Assembly: GCA_037127255.1 (NCBI GenBank)
Contig: JBANSL010000009.1
Span: 28,588,475-28,652,474 of the forward strand
Direction of reading: 5' to 3'
From: Persicaria tinctoria
Lineage: Eukaryota; Streptophyta; Magnoliopsida; Caryophyllales; Polygonaceae
DNA: 64,000 nucleotides
Made by a program: the position numbers and the translations under genes. The stretch's first letter is position 1; each line of letters starts with the position of its first letter. The notes beneath the pieces are model-generated. The model saw only the letters and a list, made by a program, of their open reading frames with translations. It was not told the origin of the DNA and did no database searches. Of the stretch, positions 1 through 10,300 are shown one piece after another.

Positions 1-640
1 GTTTCAACTTCTTTGTGCTTGATTGTTTATTGATTTGTTCTATCTTGTCTGACCAACTAGTTAGATCAATTCAATTGCTAGGGTTTTGTAGATTCCTGAT
101 TGTGAACCTTAACCCAAGTAGCAAACGTATCCCTTTAGGGCTGATTGAACTAATTGGATGGGTATGAAGTTGGATGTGTTGTTAAATCCCTCTTTAGGGA
201 CTGTAAATATCTTGGTTAATCTCTGAACTTAAAGCTATGAATTGGATTAAATCCTTCTTTAGGGACTAATCGATTGATAAGGGTTTCTAGGACTGATTGG
301 ACTAGTAACTATATTAGGTCGGGACAAGGGCATTCATAAGAAGACTAAAAAGACAAGAGGAAGTTACAATATCAATTCAACCAAATGAAGTGGATAGTTG
401 TAGATAGATCGATCTTCTCTAAATTGTTTTGCATCAATCTGTTTATAGTTTATTTTGTTTTCTTTCTTATTTCAATCAACCAAAACCCCCCCTTTCTACT
501 AATTGGTAAATACTAAATAGACATTGCTGAGAAATACTTGATTCTCTGTGGGATCGATTTCTTACTTACTTGCTATATTAGTTTGTAGGTTTGAGTTTTA
601 TTTTGATACGGTTTACGCGACTAAAACCGTCCATCAATGG
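1..640 (+). mobile_element. LTR-like remnant of a Ty3/gypsy-type element
   Basis: AT-rich sequence without a gene. A short word close to CCCTTTAGGG recurs near positions 131, 190 and 252. The segment near 545-560 (TCTCTGTGGGATCGAT) is followed by a T-rich stretch and resembles the 3' part of plant Ty3/gypsy LTRs, where such a phrase commonly precedes the primer-binding site. No primer-binding site follows here, so the piece is probably truncated. The partner LTR was not found in the window. Confidence 0.3.
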
Positions 641-1087
641 GCTCCTACTCACTCAGAAGGTCCGCTTCCGAATGGATCTCGCTTAAGCCAGGGCAGAACT
701 CGAATCATCCTGCCCAGGCCTCGGAGAAGGTAAATCGAGAACGCTTACAGAAAGTTTCTAGTTTTCTTCTCCCTTGAGATAAAACTTTGTAGAAGTAAAT
801 ATAGTTGCCATCACTCTGTTTACGAGTTATGTCTACAAGTTTCTTCAACATCTGAAGGATCAATAAAAACGTTATGTTTTGCTCTACCATTATTTATGAT
901 TCTGTTTTGTTCAAAGTATGACGTCAAACAATCGTTAAAAAAGTCCGACTGAGATCAGGGGCATGGGCTATTCTAGTCGAATTTCTAAAAACATACCTTG
1001 AACACAAGTCTGGTATAAACGTGTATAGAAGCCAACATACAAACCAAAACAGCAAAAGGGATTACACGACACATTTGCACGCGTAAC
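641..1087. other. Intergenic, no gene recognised
   Basis: Short open frames occur on both strands but none resembles a known protein or has a start context worth calling. The right part is the 3' flank of the minus-strand B3 gene that ends at 1088. Confidence 0.5.
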
Positions 1088-1480
1088 TTATTCACTCGCT
1101 TCTAGGACAATTATTGTAAACCGATTACTCCCCTCATACTTAAAGATAATAAGAGACCCCCCGACGCGTAAACTGCTGTGCACAGCAAAAGCAGGCCAAC
1201 CTTCGGTAAAGATGTGGCGACCCTGGCTATCTCGGAACACCCTAACTCGAAACTCTCGCCCAGTAGGAGAGACCAAACTCACATGAGTCACTCCCTCGCG
1301 AGCATATTGAACACCGAATGATTCGGGTAAAAGCTACAGGCCACAAAACCAAAATATCAACTAAAAAGGGGACGCAAAAATTACAAAAGGTTGGTAAAAA
1401 AAGCCTACCAGATATTCCCTCTTCTCTTTAGAATCAATGGAATGGAAAAAGTCACACCGGCTAGGGAGAGGAGAGGTCAT
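1088..1480 (-). CDS. Small REM-like B3-domain DNA-binding protein, two exons, apparently intact
   Basis: Exon 1 is 1409-1480 (24 codons from the ATG at 1480) and exon 2 is 1088-1333. The 75-nt intron starts GTAGGC and ends TGTAG, and both exons are in phase 0, giving about 105 residues. The product is essentially one B3 fold: an N-terminal FFHSI strand, LLPESF, an HVSLVSP turn, REFRVRV, the family hallmark EGWPAFAV, then LRVGGSLIIFKYEG and a final RFTIIVLE strand. B3 domains bind DNA in plant transcription factors (REM, VRN1, ARF and LAV families); this one has no other domain. Its exon 1 has the same length (72 bp) as that of the broken neighbour at 1890-2291, so the two are paralogs. The family call is from motif recognition; expression is unknown. 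Confidence 0.72.
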
Positions 1481-1889
1481 GATTCCTCACTACAAGGATA
1501 CCGCTAAATCAAACAAAGCCCAAGGACAACTGTCGCAGATTTAACCCCAAGCATCTGATATTTATCACCAAACCAAGCAAACAGGGCAGTGTTGTCTCAT
1601 CACCGGATATCTGTCCAACGGAACATTTTCAGAACCAACTGCATGCCAGACAAGTGGAAAACGTTGTAGAAACCAACTCTGCGATCAGAGTGTCATTATC
1701 ACACTAGCAAGGGTCACATCCAAGCCAAAAGAAGACAAAACACAAAAGCCCAAGCCGGATCATGCAAAACATCAAGATGTTATTAATAGAAATATTCGCG
1801 AATTACAAATACCAAAGCATGCGATTAAAGGTTAATAAAAGCACAACATAAAAAGAGATACCTACCAAGATTACAAAACGCCAAGAGCT
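1481..1889. other. Intergenic, presumed upstream region of the 1088-1480 B3 gene
   Basis: No coding segment recognised. It lies between two minus-strand B3 copies, so it should contain the promoter of the first and the 3' flank of the second. No convincing TATA box was picked out. Confidence 0.4.
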
Positions 1890-2291
1890 CTACTCATCTT
1901 CGTCTTCAAGAACAAGGGTTTTGAAGCGATTTTCTTCTACATATTGAAAAAGCACCACCGATGTTCCGACCTTAACGCCGTTGTTGGTTGCAAATCTATT
2001 TCAACCACCGGATAACCACCAATGGTTAGAACGATCCTTGGAGGCTTCAACATGAAAGGTCTCGCCATTTGTAGAGACTAAACTGACATGGTCAGTAACT
2101 ACATGACCATACATCCTCACAAAAGCATTAGGAAGAGGTTGTATACAAAAAACATTGCCACTCAATAAATGGTTCAGGTCCAAGAAAAAGCATAAGTCAA
2201 AAAAATGTATACAACTTACAAGACGATGCATCCTCCCCTCTTCATCAACCCAACGGAAAAAATCACGCATACTAGAAGTAGGCGACGCCAT
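1890..2291 (-). pseudogene. Broken B3-domain gene (nonsense codon and lost splice acceptor)
   Basis: Exon 1 (2220-2291, 24 codons, MASPTSS start, DFFRWV strand) ends in a good donor, GTAAGT. Exon 2 (about 1890-2138) reads PLPNAF, HVSLVSTNGE and HWWLSGG, is stopped by TGA at 2001-2003, and continues in frame as NRFATNNG, KVGTSVVLFQY and RFKTLVLED to a TAG at 1890-1892. The stop sits where the B3 motif GW has Trp, so TGG to TGA is the simple reading. The expected acceptor at 2139-2140 reads AA instead of AG. Without these two changes the exon lengths (72 and 249 bp) and phases match the intact paralog at 1088-1480. Inferred non-functional, unless another acceptor is used. Confidence 0.72.
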
Positions 2292-2590
2292 CCCTGTACC
2301 AGAACACCGATACTATTAAAAAGCAACCCAATAACTGCAAAGATTTCAACACAACACCACGCCTTCTTATACCCAGAAAAAGGGGTGCATGCTTTGGAAA
2401 TCATCTAAAGCATTTATTGCATACATTGAAACTAGACAAAAGATCTAGGAGAAGGATTTCCCAAGATATCCTACATGTCCTGCACGTGACAAAGAATCCC
2501 TGCAGAACTAGGCCAAGTACACTGGCGCTTCCCGAAACTCGAAAACAGTCATATATCGCAAAAATCATTTTTCGAACCAGTCGAAACCAC
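2292..2590. other. Divergent intergenic region between two B3 genes
   Basis: Separates the broken minus-strand B3 copy from the plus-strand B3 gene at 2670. Nothing recognisable as coding. Its right end leads into a TATA box for the plus-strand gene. Confidence 0.4.
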
Positions 2591-2598
2591 TATATAAA
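2591..2598 (+). promoter_or_regulatory. TATA box of the 2670-3032 B3 gene
   Basis: TATATAAA lies 72 bp before the ATG at 2670, a normal distance for a plant TATA box plus a short leader. It supports the gene being, or having recently been, transcribed. Confidence 0.55.
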
Positions 2599-2669
2599 GG
2601 TCCTCCATCCTTACAACATAAAAGGCACAACTTTCTCATTATCGGTCCTTCGAACAAAAAAACACATAC

Positions 2670-3032
2670 ATGGCAACAAGCGTCAGCAATCAAAACCCAA
2701 ACAATCCTTTTATATTCGATATTTATTTAGTAGGGGATGAGCAATACATTCGCATGATGTTGCCTTACGAGTTCGGCCGACATTTCCAACCCCATGTTCC
2801 CAAACAGATCTTTCTATCCACTCGCTTTGTCAAAGATTTCCCTGTCCACATCGTAGGAGGCAGTTACGGATCTCACTGGGTGGCACGTGGATGGAGGGAC
2901 TTTGTTGAATCACACGGACTAGAGCTAGAAACAAAATTTGAAGTCCATTTCTTCGACAAGCAAGAGCGCTACATAGAAGACGAGCTCTACGATAGCGACT
3001 ACGACGGTCCAATAGCAAATGGTTTCCATTAG
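2670..3032 (+). CDS. Small single-exon B3-domain protein, apparently intact
   Basis: 120 residues from the ATG at 2670, preceded by a TATA box. After a polar N-terminus of about 13 residues come FIFDIYLV (first strand), YIRMMLPYEF, a VPKQIFLS segment, FPVHIVGG, the B3 hallmark ARGWRDFVESHGLE, and TKFEVHFF. An acidic tail (EDELYDSDYDG) ends the protein. Unlike its neighbours it has no intron and is the most divergent copy. A DNA-binding role in the nucleus is the family expectation; no second domain is present. It could instead be an unexpressed fragment, but the frame is uninterrupted and the promoter is plausible. Confidence 0.68.
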   Translation: MATSVSNQNPNNPFIFDIYLVGDEQYIRMMLPYEFGRHFQPHVPKQIFLSTRFVKDFPVHIVGGSYGSHWVARGWRDFVESHGLELETKFEVHFFDKQERYIEDELYDSDYDGPIANGFH

Positions 3033-3375
3033 ATCCCAAGATCAGTTCGATAAACAAAGTTTTTTCATGTTAAATTTCTTAAGAAAAACTCAACTTAACA
3101 ATAAAAATTCGCTTCTTTAAAAATCAATTTGTCATCAACCATTGTTATAACGATTCAAAGAAGATCCCCAACATCCAAAATCGACTAAAGAATAAAGTTT
3201 CTTTATTCTCGAGCCACGCGAGGAAGATCTCCTAACTTCTTCCTCTCCAGCATTCAACAACGCTGGAGATTGATGTTTCTCTATTCACGAAGAGCGCATC
3301 AGAGATCTCTTGATCTACTCTTCCCCAACATCTAAGGATACTGGAGATCGTTATTTCTCAGACGCAAATCTTGCA
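3033..3375. other. 3' flank of the B3 gene, low complexity
   Basis: AT-rich, followed by a stretch where CTGGAGAT-like words begin to appear irregularly (near 3263 and 3342) before the regular tandem repeat. No coding segment seen. Confidence 0.5.
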
Positions 3376-3605
3376 CTGGAGATCATAATATTTAATCAAA
3401 AGTCTCACGCTGGAGATTGAAATATTTAATCAAAAAATTGCGCGCTAGAGATTAAAATATTTTAATAAAAAAACTCGCGCTGGAGATCGACATATTTTAT
3501 CAAAAATCTCGCGTTGGAGATCGAAGTATTTTGTCAAAAATCTCATACTGGAGATTGAAAACTTCTAATCGAGAATGAAACGCTGGAGATTAAAGTCTTT
3601 TAACC
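3376..3605 (+). repeat. 34-35 bp minisatellite, about seven units
   Basis: Units begin with CTGGAGAT or a close variant and run about 34-35 bp, each ending in a CTCGCG-like word before the next CTGGAGAT. The central units are most alike and the outer ones diverge. Located between the convergent B3 copies at 2670-3032 and 3773-4222. Confidence 0.75.
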
Positions 3606-3772
3606 ACAAGCACCACACTGAAAATTACTTGTTTATTGGATCGACCACAGTTTACGATAACCTCAAAACGGGTAGCACAACGACAAGATGGTAGATAATT
3701 ATACATTAAACACTAGCACCCGTTGGCAACTAAGCGATATAACCACAGTAAACATAATAAAAAACAGAACGT

Positions 3773-4222
3773 TCAACACTGAACTGAGAAGTCCACATCA
3801 CCATTTTGATGAGGACCATGGCTCACAACAACAACATCAAAGCAGGAGTGTCCTTCGTATTCAAAAATCAGACGCGTCCCAATTTGAAGTTCATTCGAAA
3901 CAACGAATGCGGGCCACCCAGTTGTAAAACAGTAATTGTTGGGTCCTAAGGCTTCCACCCTCACCATAAATTCCTCATCCGACCACGTCCACAAATGAAC
4001 AAGTCCAAGTGCATCATAACCATAATCCCGGTATATATATAGAGGGTAAAGGCTACAACAAAAGAGAGCACATCAGAAACACTCCATATATCAAAAAAAC
4101 ATAATCACATAAATATAACTTACCATCCTATATAAATGCCCTTCCACGGCAATATCACGGGTGAAACCCCTCACGCGAGGAAAAACTGCGTCGGGAATGT
4201 CAACTGGGGTCGCAGGCATCAT
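3773..4222 (-). pseudogene. B3-domain gene with a likely frameshift near the exon 2 start
   Basis: Exon 1 (4124-4222, 33 codons, tandem ATG ATG start) ends in the donor GTAAGT. Exon 2 (3773-4052) follows a TTGTTGTAG acceptor. It encodes LGLVHLWTWSD, EEFMVRVE, the hallmark TTGWPAFVV, LQIGTRLIFEYEG and a CFDVVVVS strand, so the C-terminal half of the B3 fold is intact. Exon 2 is 280 bp, so the frame after splicing does not match; the shift lies in or near the TATATATA run around 4030-4042. A TATA-like TATAAG on the minus strand near 4265-4271 sits upstream. It could be a functional gene if the splice site is elsewhere, but the simple reading is a dinucleotide-run frameshift. Confidence 0.6.
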
Positions 4223-4580
4223 TATGATAGACTAACTGCAACAAAAGCTTCGGGTTTCCTACCTTCTTATACTAATTACAAAGAAAAATATCAATGGAAG
4301 CTGCCTATCACTTAGTACTACCACGAGGGCAGTAGGCATTGAACAAAAAGCAAACCACCTACCACTCAGTTCAGCCACGAGGGCAACAAATATCAGATAA
4401 ACACACTCGAATCGCATCTGATAAAGACAATTTCAGCCCAGGCGGTGGTAAAGTTACAGGAAAAATCCGAACACTAAGCGGCACGAAAGACATACTACCA
4501 ACACGCACCAACCTGCTTCACCACAATCAAAGAGATAACTATGTAATAGTCGCATCCCTATTTCCTGCACGTCGAACTGG
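4223..4580. other. Divergent intergenic region with a short duplicated phrase
   Basis: Separates divergently transcribed B3 copies and presumably holds both promoters. A phrase ending CCACGAGGGCA occurs twice (near 4305-4331 and 4360-4386). No gene recognised. Confidence 0.4.
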
Positions 4581-4588
4581 TATAAATA
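4581..4588 (+). promoter_or_regulatory. TATA box of the 4629-5038 B3 copy
   Basis: TATAAATA lies 48 bp before the ATG at 4629, at a spacing typical of plant promoters. Confidence 0.5.
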
Positions 4589-4628
4589 AAATGATCAGGA
4601 GTACAATTTGAATTATCCAAAAAACACA

Positions 4629-5038
4629 ATGCCAAGTTTCGATAGGGTTTCGAGAGAACCCTCTCCACCAAATTCCATCACAAACACTATGTTTTTCCAA
4701 TTCCTAAGTTCGTCAGAATAATCCTTAGGGAAAGCCACTTACGTAGGCTCCCACTACCATATATCTTTGTAGAATTTGGGGAGGAAATAACAAACCACAT
4801 CTACCTATGTTCTCCCTCAAACCAAGAATTCTTAATCCTAGTTGAACGAAATGAGGGGGATTGGTTATCCCTATCAGAAGTATGGCGATCTTTTGCGAAC
4901 ATCACGAACCTCAGGATAGGAAACCGTCTCACCTTTGAGTACCAAGGAGAATCCCACTTTAGTATGGCAATAGAGAAACCAGATCTTGACGAAAATGGGG
5001 ATACATTGCCTGACTACATGTGCTACAAGGAGATATAA
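4629..5038 (+). pseudogene. B3-domain gene with one apparent frameshift
   Basis: From the ATG at 4629 the frame reads MPSFDRV to FFQFLSSSE and stops at 4719-4721. One base out of phase, from about 4709, a clean B3 domain continues to the TAA at 5036-5038: FVRIILRES, LPYIFVEFGEE, SNQEFLILVE, LSEVWRSFA, LRIGNRLTFEYQG and HFSMAIEK, then an acidic tail. FFQF looks like the first strand of the same fold, so the break is inside one domain. The shift is one missing base near 4703-4709; no intron signal is obvious. The Trp of the GW motif is kept in modified form (VWRSF). Either a recent pseudogene or a sequence error. Confidence 0.65.
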
Positions 5039-5533
5039 TCGCATGAAAAGCACTACAAAATATTTCCTGTTATGTTTCATCGCAAAGAAGTTTTTAAGTT
5101 CGGCCTGTCATCCCGAATAAAAAACTAATATATACGCGAACCCTACTTTTTGTCATCTCACGATTTATTCCATAAAATGATCAACGACAGGAGATGGATA
5201 AGGGTATCGCGAACTAACATGGCGAATAGAAACAACAGGTTGAGATTCAGACATAAAAATCACAAGGAAAAATCGGCAGAACATGCCAGTAAGAAAAACA
5301 AGCAGAGGATATAAATAAAACCATGATACATTCAAAAGATAAAGTATTCACAAAAAACCATGATAAGATGTCACTTACCATGGGTTTAAAGATATTCATC
5401 AAACAGACACAAACCGAAGCAGAGTACGAGACTCTCACTACGGGTAGAAATGTTTTCAAACCTCCCTACAAACAAAGTATCTTTATAGAAGATGGAATAA
5501 AATGGCCAAGTCAAACATCAGAAGGAGGGAAAT
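5039..5533. other. Intergenic, possible orphan exon
   Basis: No protein recognised. On the minus strand a 71-codon frame from 5459 runs into a good donor-like GTAAGT near 5378, much as exon 1 of the B3 copies does, but no B3-like second exon follows. Treated as unassigned. Confidence 0.3.
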
Positions 5534-7939
5534 CTACATGAGCAGGCTCAGGGGGTTTTCACCTTCAGGCCGTGGGTCAAGGACAGCTACGTCAATAATA
5601 AGAGCGTCATGGGGTGGCAACTCGCGATGAGGATCCTTCAGCTTCAGGTCTTCATCCTCGTAGCTAAGAGGAAACATCCTCACCTCGTCGTTGAGATAAG
5701 CAAAGCGATTAACACTCTGAGTGATCCCATCCATGATCCCGTCCATCCACGCATGGAGACCTTGTCATAAATGACGTCCTCTCCATCCGTCTCGAGGTAA
5801 CGAGTAAGCCTACCCTGATCGGCATGCCCTAGGAAACCAGATAGCCACCCCTGGCCCTCATCACAAAGCATGAACTCGTGGAGTAGTTTCTTGGAAAGAA
5901 GAGCCTCATCCCCAAAAATAAAGCGTTCCAATTGGCTCTTCGCACCAACCAATTCCTCACAAACCGCCCGCAGTTCCCTCTCAAGATATTTGAGATGATC
6001 TTTCAAATGCGTGGCCTCCAGTTCATGCTGCCCCCCCCCCCCCCCCCCCTCTTGAGCCTTCGCAAGTTCGACACGCGACAGATCTAGCTCATTCTTCGTG
6101 GCTTCTGCATCTTTCAACTTTTCCACCTTTGTCTTCAGGATGGCCACATTGGTCCTCAACTCCCTCACTTGGTCACCATAATTTCTTAAACGCAAGCCCA
6201 TTTCAAACCATTGCAGATTATCCTACGGAAACATACGGATAAAAAATAAAATGCATAAGTTAAGTATTGAAAGAGATAGGAGATAAGGGCATAAGTCGCG
6301 AGGAAGATTACCCAGCCCCTGCTTTTTCGGCCATGTTCAACTAGATCTTCATCTGTCAAATAATGAAGATAATCTCTTTCAGCCGAACAACTCGTTAGAG
6401 GGATATCCAACTTCTTAATATCTATAGGGTCAAACCCAGGCAACCGGTAAGCCATCATTTGTGTTCCAGCACTGGCAGCCGGCTCAGAGGTTAGACGTGT
6501 GGTGCCCTCTGTACCCGCCTTTAGACGTTTTTGCTCGCGATGGGCCAACAATTGATCATCAGACGAGATACTTTCCTGATCCTCGATCAGTTTTTTTCCC
6601 TTTTGAGCTCGTAGCTACAACAGGAGACTCGCGGGGAACATTTTGGCGACCACCACCTCGACATGAGGTGATTGTAAGAGTCGGTCTTGACCCACCTCTC
6701 GTGGCATTTTTCTTCTTTGCAAGGGCAGAAACTTTCGACTCGTCAACTACCATATCTGCGGGAAATATTAAAACAAGTCAGGATAAAAGAAAAGTCACGG
6801 TCAAAACACCAAAGGATTCGGAATAGAAAGTTCCTAGACACCGACCCGGTCGATGCGGAAAGCTAAGTTTACCCATTTCCAAGCTAACTGGGGTCACAAC
6901 CTGCTTGTAACCACAAACGGCCGCAACCCCCCTTTTAAACGCAGCTCTCCACCTATCCGCTTAATCGTGTTTATCGCCAGGCGCAACGTACTCGCCGGGT
7001 TTGATCACAAAGTTCAATATGGTTTTGGTTGGATCACGAACGAGGAACCACTTTTTCCTCCATCCCGGGCTACTGGACAACCTCTCAAAGATCTTCCCAT
7101 CCAGGGAGGCGGACACCAATCCCTCACCATGCCTCAAGGAAAGAACGGAGAAAAGATGATCTAACATTGGCACTTGCTTAATGACAGCGCAACGCATGAT
7201 ATATACAGCCAAATACATCCATACGTGGAAAGCAAGCTCGGCAGGGCATTGGTTTATATGAGCCAAAAAATCCACATACAACGGGGGGAGGAGGGGACGA
7301 AACCCTTGGAGCAGGCTGCCCAGGTGGACTACCACATGATCCTTATACTCGTTTAAACATCCCCCGCCACCGACGGCCAAACCTATTTCTACCCTAGCAG
7401 GCCACGGATAAAGTCTAGCCACCTCTTCCAGGTGCTTAGCATCTAAAATCGACTCCTCACACAGCGTTTTCCGTACTGTAGGAGCTACGCGGTCCAAAAA
7501 TATTGTTGGAGGGGGAGGTGGCGCCCCATAGGTATAACCCTCACAAAAAACTACAGCGGTCGGCCTTTGTTCAATCATATGGGGGCAGGGCGAAGTCGCC
7601 CGGGACCACCCGGATAGGCTTTTTAGACTTTTTAGGTGCACGAGACGACTCGCCCCTTCCCAGGTCATTTATGGACTTTGAGATATGACAATATTCGGGG
7701 TGGTTCCTTTTAAAAGGGCGCTTTATGGTCCCTAGCATCTTCTGTCTCTTCGCGTTGGAACCGTCCCCAGGGTTCTCCCTCTTCCTCTTTTCCTCCTGAG
7801 GTTTGTGACTTGGTGGAAGGGCATCCGGGCTCGCCGCGGATTCTGAACCAACATCGGCCTGAGAACTTGTACGCGAGGAACTGACTTCTTCGTATTGATA
7901 GCTCACACTACGGTTCTGGCTATCGCTCTCCTGAGACAT
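5534..7939 (-). pseudogene. Decayed gene of the 'putative gypsy type transposon' (Transposase_28-like) kind
   Basis: Read from 7939 leftward. First comes a Ser-rich, basic N-terminus (MSQESDSQNRS; EEKRKRENPGD). Next is a globular part (about 7590-6960) with GFRPLLPPLYVDFLAHI, QCPAELAFHVWMYL and SSPGWRKKWFLV, typical of the plant Transposase_28 family. A KKK/SR-rich linker and an EQKRLKAG segment (6753-6312) follow, then an intron (donor GTAATC, acceptor CCGTAG) and a coiled coil (6201-5760; VRELRTNVAILKTKVEKL, YLERELRAVCEEL) broken by a poly-Gly run from a 19-C tract. Frameshifts lie near 7577 (C5 run), near 6590 (A7 run on the coding strand) and near 5740. Such genes are known as extra, often antisense, frames of plant Tat-lineage retrotransposons; a possible LTR lies at 8855-9535 on the other strand. 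The function of the family is not established. Confidence 0.6.
6031..6049. repeat. Poly-C tract (19 C)
   Basis: Uninterrupted run inside the coiled-coil coding part of the 5534-7939 pseudogene; read on the minus strand it gives consecutive Gly codons. Length is likely unstable or error-prone. Confidence 0.9.
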
Positions 7940-8854
7940 CTTAGTTCTAGAAAGAAAGGAAAAATCTCCTGGAAAAGAAACAAGAAAAAGGAAAAAAATA
8001 ACAAGGGGAAAACTACTTTTTCAACATCGCGAGTAAATAAAATTGGTGCCAAAAAGCCCTCTTAAAGGCCTATGCTGGCGCCTCACGCACCCCCCGAAGG
8101 GACGTTGAAAAGACATCTTCCCCCCCTCCCCCCCCCCCCCCCCCCCCCACGGGACGGCAGATAAAAGGCGCCCTTCCATATCCCTCATAAAGATTTCTCG
8201 ATTCTCGATAAATCATCCATGAGAAGGGAAAAAGGGCGAAGTCGAAAGGGTTTCTTCCGCCCCTGTTCATCGGACATACTCCATGAAATCCAAAGAAATC
8301 GTTGGAGGTCATCCGAAAAAGTCAAAATACAATACTACCCCCTCTCGATACCACCCTACTACTACTTACTACCCATCCGCCGCTCCACAAAGGTCAGTTA
8401 CGAGTAAGGAGACCAATAGGGAAAGTCAGGGGCGAGACACTAGGGCGAACCCCAGTCGCCACCCCATAACCGTCACTGGTTTCAGTTTTTCCGGCTAACC
8501 CTAAAAATCCCGAAAAGATAGCGCAAACTGAGGAAATTAGAATGAGCCGAAGAAAGATCAAAGGCAGCTTACTTGAACAACTACGGAGGGAAGCACTGAA
8601 AAACTCAGGGAACTGGGAGCAAACCACCACCTAACGTCGACCTCAGTTCTTCGGAAAACACGAGAAACCCTTGAAAATCCCTCTTTCTTCCCTCCTCTTT
8701 GGAAATTTAGAAATGTAGAATGAGAATAAGCGAGAGTGAAAATCCTCCTTATAGGTCCCTGTGGGGCCAGCCAGCCCAATGGGCTGAAAGAGCACGATAG
8801 GCCCAAGAAAGGTTTATCTACGAAACTAAGAGCTTTAGCAGAAAGCATCGTACT
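7940..8854. other. Upstream region of the minus-strand transposon gene, with a second poly-C tract
   Basis: No protein recognised. 8120-8148 is C7, T, then C21. A minus-strand TATA-like CTATAAGG lies near 8750-8757 and could serve the gene starting at 7939, though it is far away (about 800 bp). Confidence 0.4.
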
Positions 8855-9535
8855 TGTCGAAACCTAATTGCGAATATAGTGTCACTCGCAATCCGGTTAC
8901 GAGGAGATATGACGATGACATAGAAAATAGGTTATATAATAAACACGAAATATTATGTCATAAATGGGTCACCCAACGCAAAGGGATGGTCGGTCCCACC
9001 ATTAGTACTTCGCGAGCAAAGTATCCATCCGGACTTGAAGAACTAGACTTGGCATTTCCAATATCTATTAATCTTTGTTTCCCTCGCAACTCAAAATCAA
9101 TATAGGGGTCAGAGTTAACTCTCTCTTGTATCTCGTAGACCCCCGAAGACCTAGCAAGCAGCTCATTGGCTCAAGCACCTCACCTCTAATGGCTCCACGT
9201 GTATTACCTATGCCTCTAAGCGTGCGGGGATGCGCTACACGAGTACACGTGTTCAACGGATAACCACGAGGTTGCCAGCCAGCTGCTCGCTTTGTTTCCC
9301 TATAAATACCCCCCTCTAAGCTTAGAATAAGGATCCGATCCTGAAGATAGAAAAGCATAAGAGCTCTGATTATCTGTCGGACTCAAAACCCCCGGAGTTG
9401 AGTTCTAAAGATCCTCGATCGGAGAAGAACATTACTTGGGATAACAACCTCGCCTAACTTCCTCTATCGACGACGATTGAACAATAACTTAATTCATCGC
9501 GAACCAAACTCGTAAACCTCATCACTTATAAGCAT
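8855..9535 (+). mobile_element. Possible LTR of a Tat-like Ty3/gypsy element
   Basis: The segment starts TGTCGAAACC, contains a TATA box (9301-9308) followed by a GC-poor leader-like region, and ends near CATACA. Together with the antisense Transposase_28-like gene on its left, it fits the 3' end of a Tat-lineage element. No second LTR copy and no clear polypurine tract were seen, so both ends are tentative. Confidence 0.3.
9301..9308 (+). promoter_or_regulatory. TATA box in the possible LTR
   Basis: TATAAATA is preceded by TTTCCC and followed by a C-rich short leader. It fits an LTR promoter pointing right. Confidence 0.4.
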
Positions 9536-10300
9536 ACAACTTGATCATCATCCCCCCAGGCTAAGGCGCTTGCAGGTATTTGAAAGTATTATGTCATCAT
9601 AAGTGAGGTAATAAGTATAGGCGAAATCTCATGAACGCTTCAGGGGGAGGCTAAATTTTTTTTTTGAGAAAAGAGACTTTACACAAGCACACAACTCATA
9701 AGAATACATAATTTCATAGGAAAAGAGATACAAAAATTATAAGTTCATTGAGATGAACAATAAAAAAAATACTTGGTTTTGGACACAGTTAGCTCACGGT
9801 TTTGTCTTTAGATTTTGAAAACAAGCTTTGTGGGTTAAAATCATTGGCTTCAACCTTCAGCTTGTTTGATATTTCCAGTGCATTTAAACGAATGTAAGTA
9901 GGGGACAAAGGTTTAGGATAGGAAATTAAGAAAATCATATGGTTCTGGTTAGATCTGCATTGAATTTTTCAAGATATGGATACCAAATAACAGTAAATGG
10001 TTAAAACATGCAAATAACAAAATTTTAGCAAATAGGAACATTTAATAATAAATGGGTCTCATGATTCTGGGGTTTTTTGTTTCTGGGTTTTTGTCCCCCC
10101 TTGTATAATTGTTCTATTTGGCAATTTTGATTGAAAATCGTAAAGAACAAAACAAATCCACAAACCACCCTTCCAAATCACAAACCACAAATTCACAAAT
10201 TCATTTCTCACAACCAAAATCACAAACCACAATTCCAAATTATAAACAAACACAATTTCAATTTTCAAATAACAAATTAGAAACCACAAAGGCACAAATT
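9536..10300. other. AT-rich sequence without recognised gene
   Basis: No coding segment supported. CAGGGGGAGG near 9645 resembles hAT-type ends (compare CAGGGGCGGA, the reverse complement of 11045-11054), but no matching target-site duplication is present. Confidence 0.4.
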
